Below the pieces are notes generated by a model. The model did not search any database. It worked only from the letters and a program-made list of their open reading frames with translations, and was not told the origin of the DNA. A program made the position numbers and the translations under genes. Source: a virus. Taken from it: a stretch of 21,963 bases of DNA. The stretch lies in the IMG/VR virus record IMGVR_UViG_3300031951_011287, positions 1-21,963 of that record; one strand, given 5' to 3'. Every line of letters starts with the position of its first letter. The first letter of the stretch is position 1. Below are positions 21,178 to 21,963 of this stretch, piece after piece.

Positions 21178-21337
21178 TCTTAAAGACATTATGGACGAAG
21201 ATGAGTTTTATAGCAAAAATCATCAAGTAACAGAAGACGACTTTTATAAAAAGTCAAACAAAAATCTAAACAATAAAAAATCAAACAAGAATCATCATTC
21301 TCGATATCGAGACGAAGACGATAACGAGTTTCTATAA
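21167..21337 (+). CDS. Very small Asn/Asp/Lys-rich protein
   Basis: A 56-residue frame begins MKVDLKDIMDEDEFY and ends RYRDEDDNEFL. It overlaps the preceding stop by 11 bases and fills the gap up to the next gene. The middle is a low-complexity stretch of Asn, Lys and Ser. It has two similar acidic pieces (DEDEFYSKN and TEDDFYKKS). The dense packing of genes supports it, but composition alone cannot prove that it is expressed. Confidence 0.5.
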   Translation: MKVDLKDIMDEDEFYSKNHQVTEDDFYKKSNKNLNNKKSNKNHHSRYRDEDDNEFL

Positions 21338-21357
21338 AACATCTCAGTGAGCATATT

Positions 21358-21588
21358 ATGAGCAAAAGAGTTGGACCTATTACCCTAGACAGCGATGCCG
21401 CTGATCGTATTACGGTGTTAAACTTGATGGAGTGCAGAACGTACCTCAAAAAAGAACTCAGTGATTGGAAAAAGAATCCTCGGTCAGAAACCAATCCTGA
21501 CGGATATTGGTTGCATCCCGAAGATGTAGCTGGTAACACTCGCTTGGTAGAAGCAATGAACACAGTTATCAAATACTTTGGCAAATGA
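21358..21588 (+). CDS. Small conserved phage protein
   Basis: The 76-residue product is mainly helical, with ITVLNLMECRTYLKKELSDWKK and DGYWLHPEDVAGNTRLVEAMNTVIKYF. The WLHPEDVAGN type sequence recurs in T4-like phage small proteins without a function. It is coupled to the following gene by ATGA. Confidence 0.7.
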   Translation: MSKRVGPITLDSDAADRITVLNLMECRTYLKKELSDWKKNPRSETNPDGYWLHPEDVAGNTRLVEAMNTVIKYFGK

Positions 21589-21963
21589 AAAAGATTTTCT
21601 ACGAAAAAGTTGGACGCAGGTACAAACCTGTGTATGAATACGACCAGATGTTACTGGATGGTTTCCCAAAAGGTAATCATATTGTTATGTGTTACCCAGG
21701 TGGGCAGAGTCGTCGATATGATATTGATCCCAACTATGCGGCTTTGATTGCTGCCGCACGTATTGCTGAAGATGCGATGAGTCAAGCTGTACGTCAGGCA
21801 AGCGAAATGCGGCCACAACGAACGCCATTGACACCAGGTCAATTGAAGGCTTGGAAAAAGTTAGCAAAAGAGTTTGGTGATGACTTGGCTACACTAAACA
21901 TGGGTAGTGCCAGAGACATAGCAGAAGCAGGACTAAAGGCACTGCAAGAAGAAGCCGACAAAT
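21585..21963 (+). CDS. Conserved phage protein, 3' end outside window
   Basis: The frame opens at ATG 21585, overlapping the previous stop by four bases, and runs past the window end, giving 126 residues without a stop. It begins KKIFYEKVGRRYKPVYEYD. It has VMCYPGGQSRRYDIDPNYAALIAAARIAEDAM, then a helical part ending in RDIAEAGLKALQEEADK. This order matches a widespread T4-like phage protein I remember, of unknown function. Confidence 0.75.
   Translation, partial: MKKIFYEKVGRRYKPVYEYDQMLLDGFPKGNHIVMCYPGGQSRRYDIDPNYAALIAAARIAEDAMSQAVRQASEMRPQRTPLTPGQLKAWKKLAKEFGDDLATLNMGSARDIAEAGLKALQEEADK

Noticed and set aside
1-21963. tRNA genes, CRISPR arrays, insertion sequences or integrase sites
   Set aside because: I looked for cloverleaf ends, regularly spaced repeats and transposase motifs and saw none; no gene-free stretch exceeds about 100 bases.

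Overview
The window looks like a piece of a T4-like tailed phage (myovirus) genome that infects an aquatic bacterium. All genes lie on the + strand. They are short and packed end to end, with many ATGA or 1-25 base overlaps, and base composition is AT-rich. Several products belong to families I know from marine and freshwater T4-like phages: a T4 RNase H-type FEN nuclease, QueD/QueE/FolE, a MazG-like protein, a DUF3307 membrane protein, a cupin, a MoxR ATPase with a VWA protein, and many small conserved phage proteins of unknown role. Three intergenic GATAAATA boxes resemble T4-type late promoters (TATAAATA). Several near-perfect sigma70 promoters (TTGACA-17-TATAAT) suggest host polymerase also reads the region. 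No terminase, capsid, tail, tRNA, integrase, CRISPR or IS gene is present, so the phage assignment rests on gene content and layout. The host cannot be named.

Layout. 1-5143: a cluster with a zinc-type dehydrogenase-like protein, an unknown protein, a twitch-domain radical SAM protein, two small unknowns, a GT-B glycosyltransferase and a minimal DegT-like PLP enzyme. This set fits sugar or surface modification. 5145-5891: folE. 5938-8616: small phage proteins, a cupin and a phosphoribosyltransferase. 8612-11411: a late-type promoter, a preQ1-I-like riboswitch pseudoknot, queD, a small membrane protein, a MazG-like protein, a second radical SAM protein and queE. 11408-16779: small unknowns, an SGNH hydrolase, the FEN nuclease with an apparently leaderless promoter, and a run of tightly coupled small genes including DUF3307. 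16792-20553: a block of separately promoted genes with strong ribosome sites, including a duplicated hairpin-plus-promoter cassette, a MoxR AAA+ ATPase and its VWA/metallopeptidase-like partner. 20540-21963: small conserved phage genes, the last cut by the window end.

How the genes may work together. FolE, QueD and QueE are consecutive steps from GTP to 7-carboxy-7-deazaguanine, the precursor of preQ0, queuosine and phage deazaguanine DNA modifications. QueC and a DNA-inserting enzyme are not in the window. The most interesting signal is the leader of queD. It can form the pseudoknot of a preQ1-I riboswitch and shares the CCCUCUAUAAAAA core with the Bacillus queC switch, which suggests that the phage senses the end product of the pathway it encodes. 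The MoxR/VWA pair is a second likely functional unit, with look-alike promoters on both genes. Protein functions are inferred from recalled family motifs; no database search was run.
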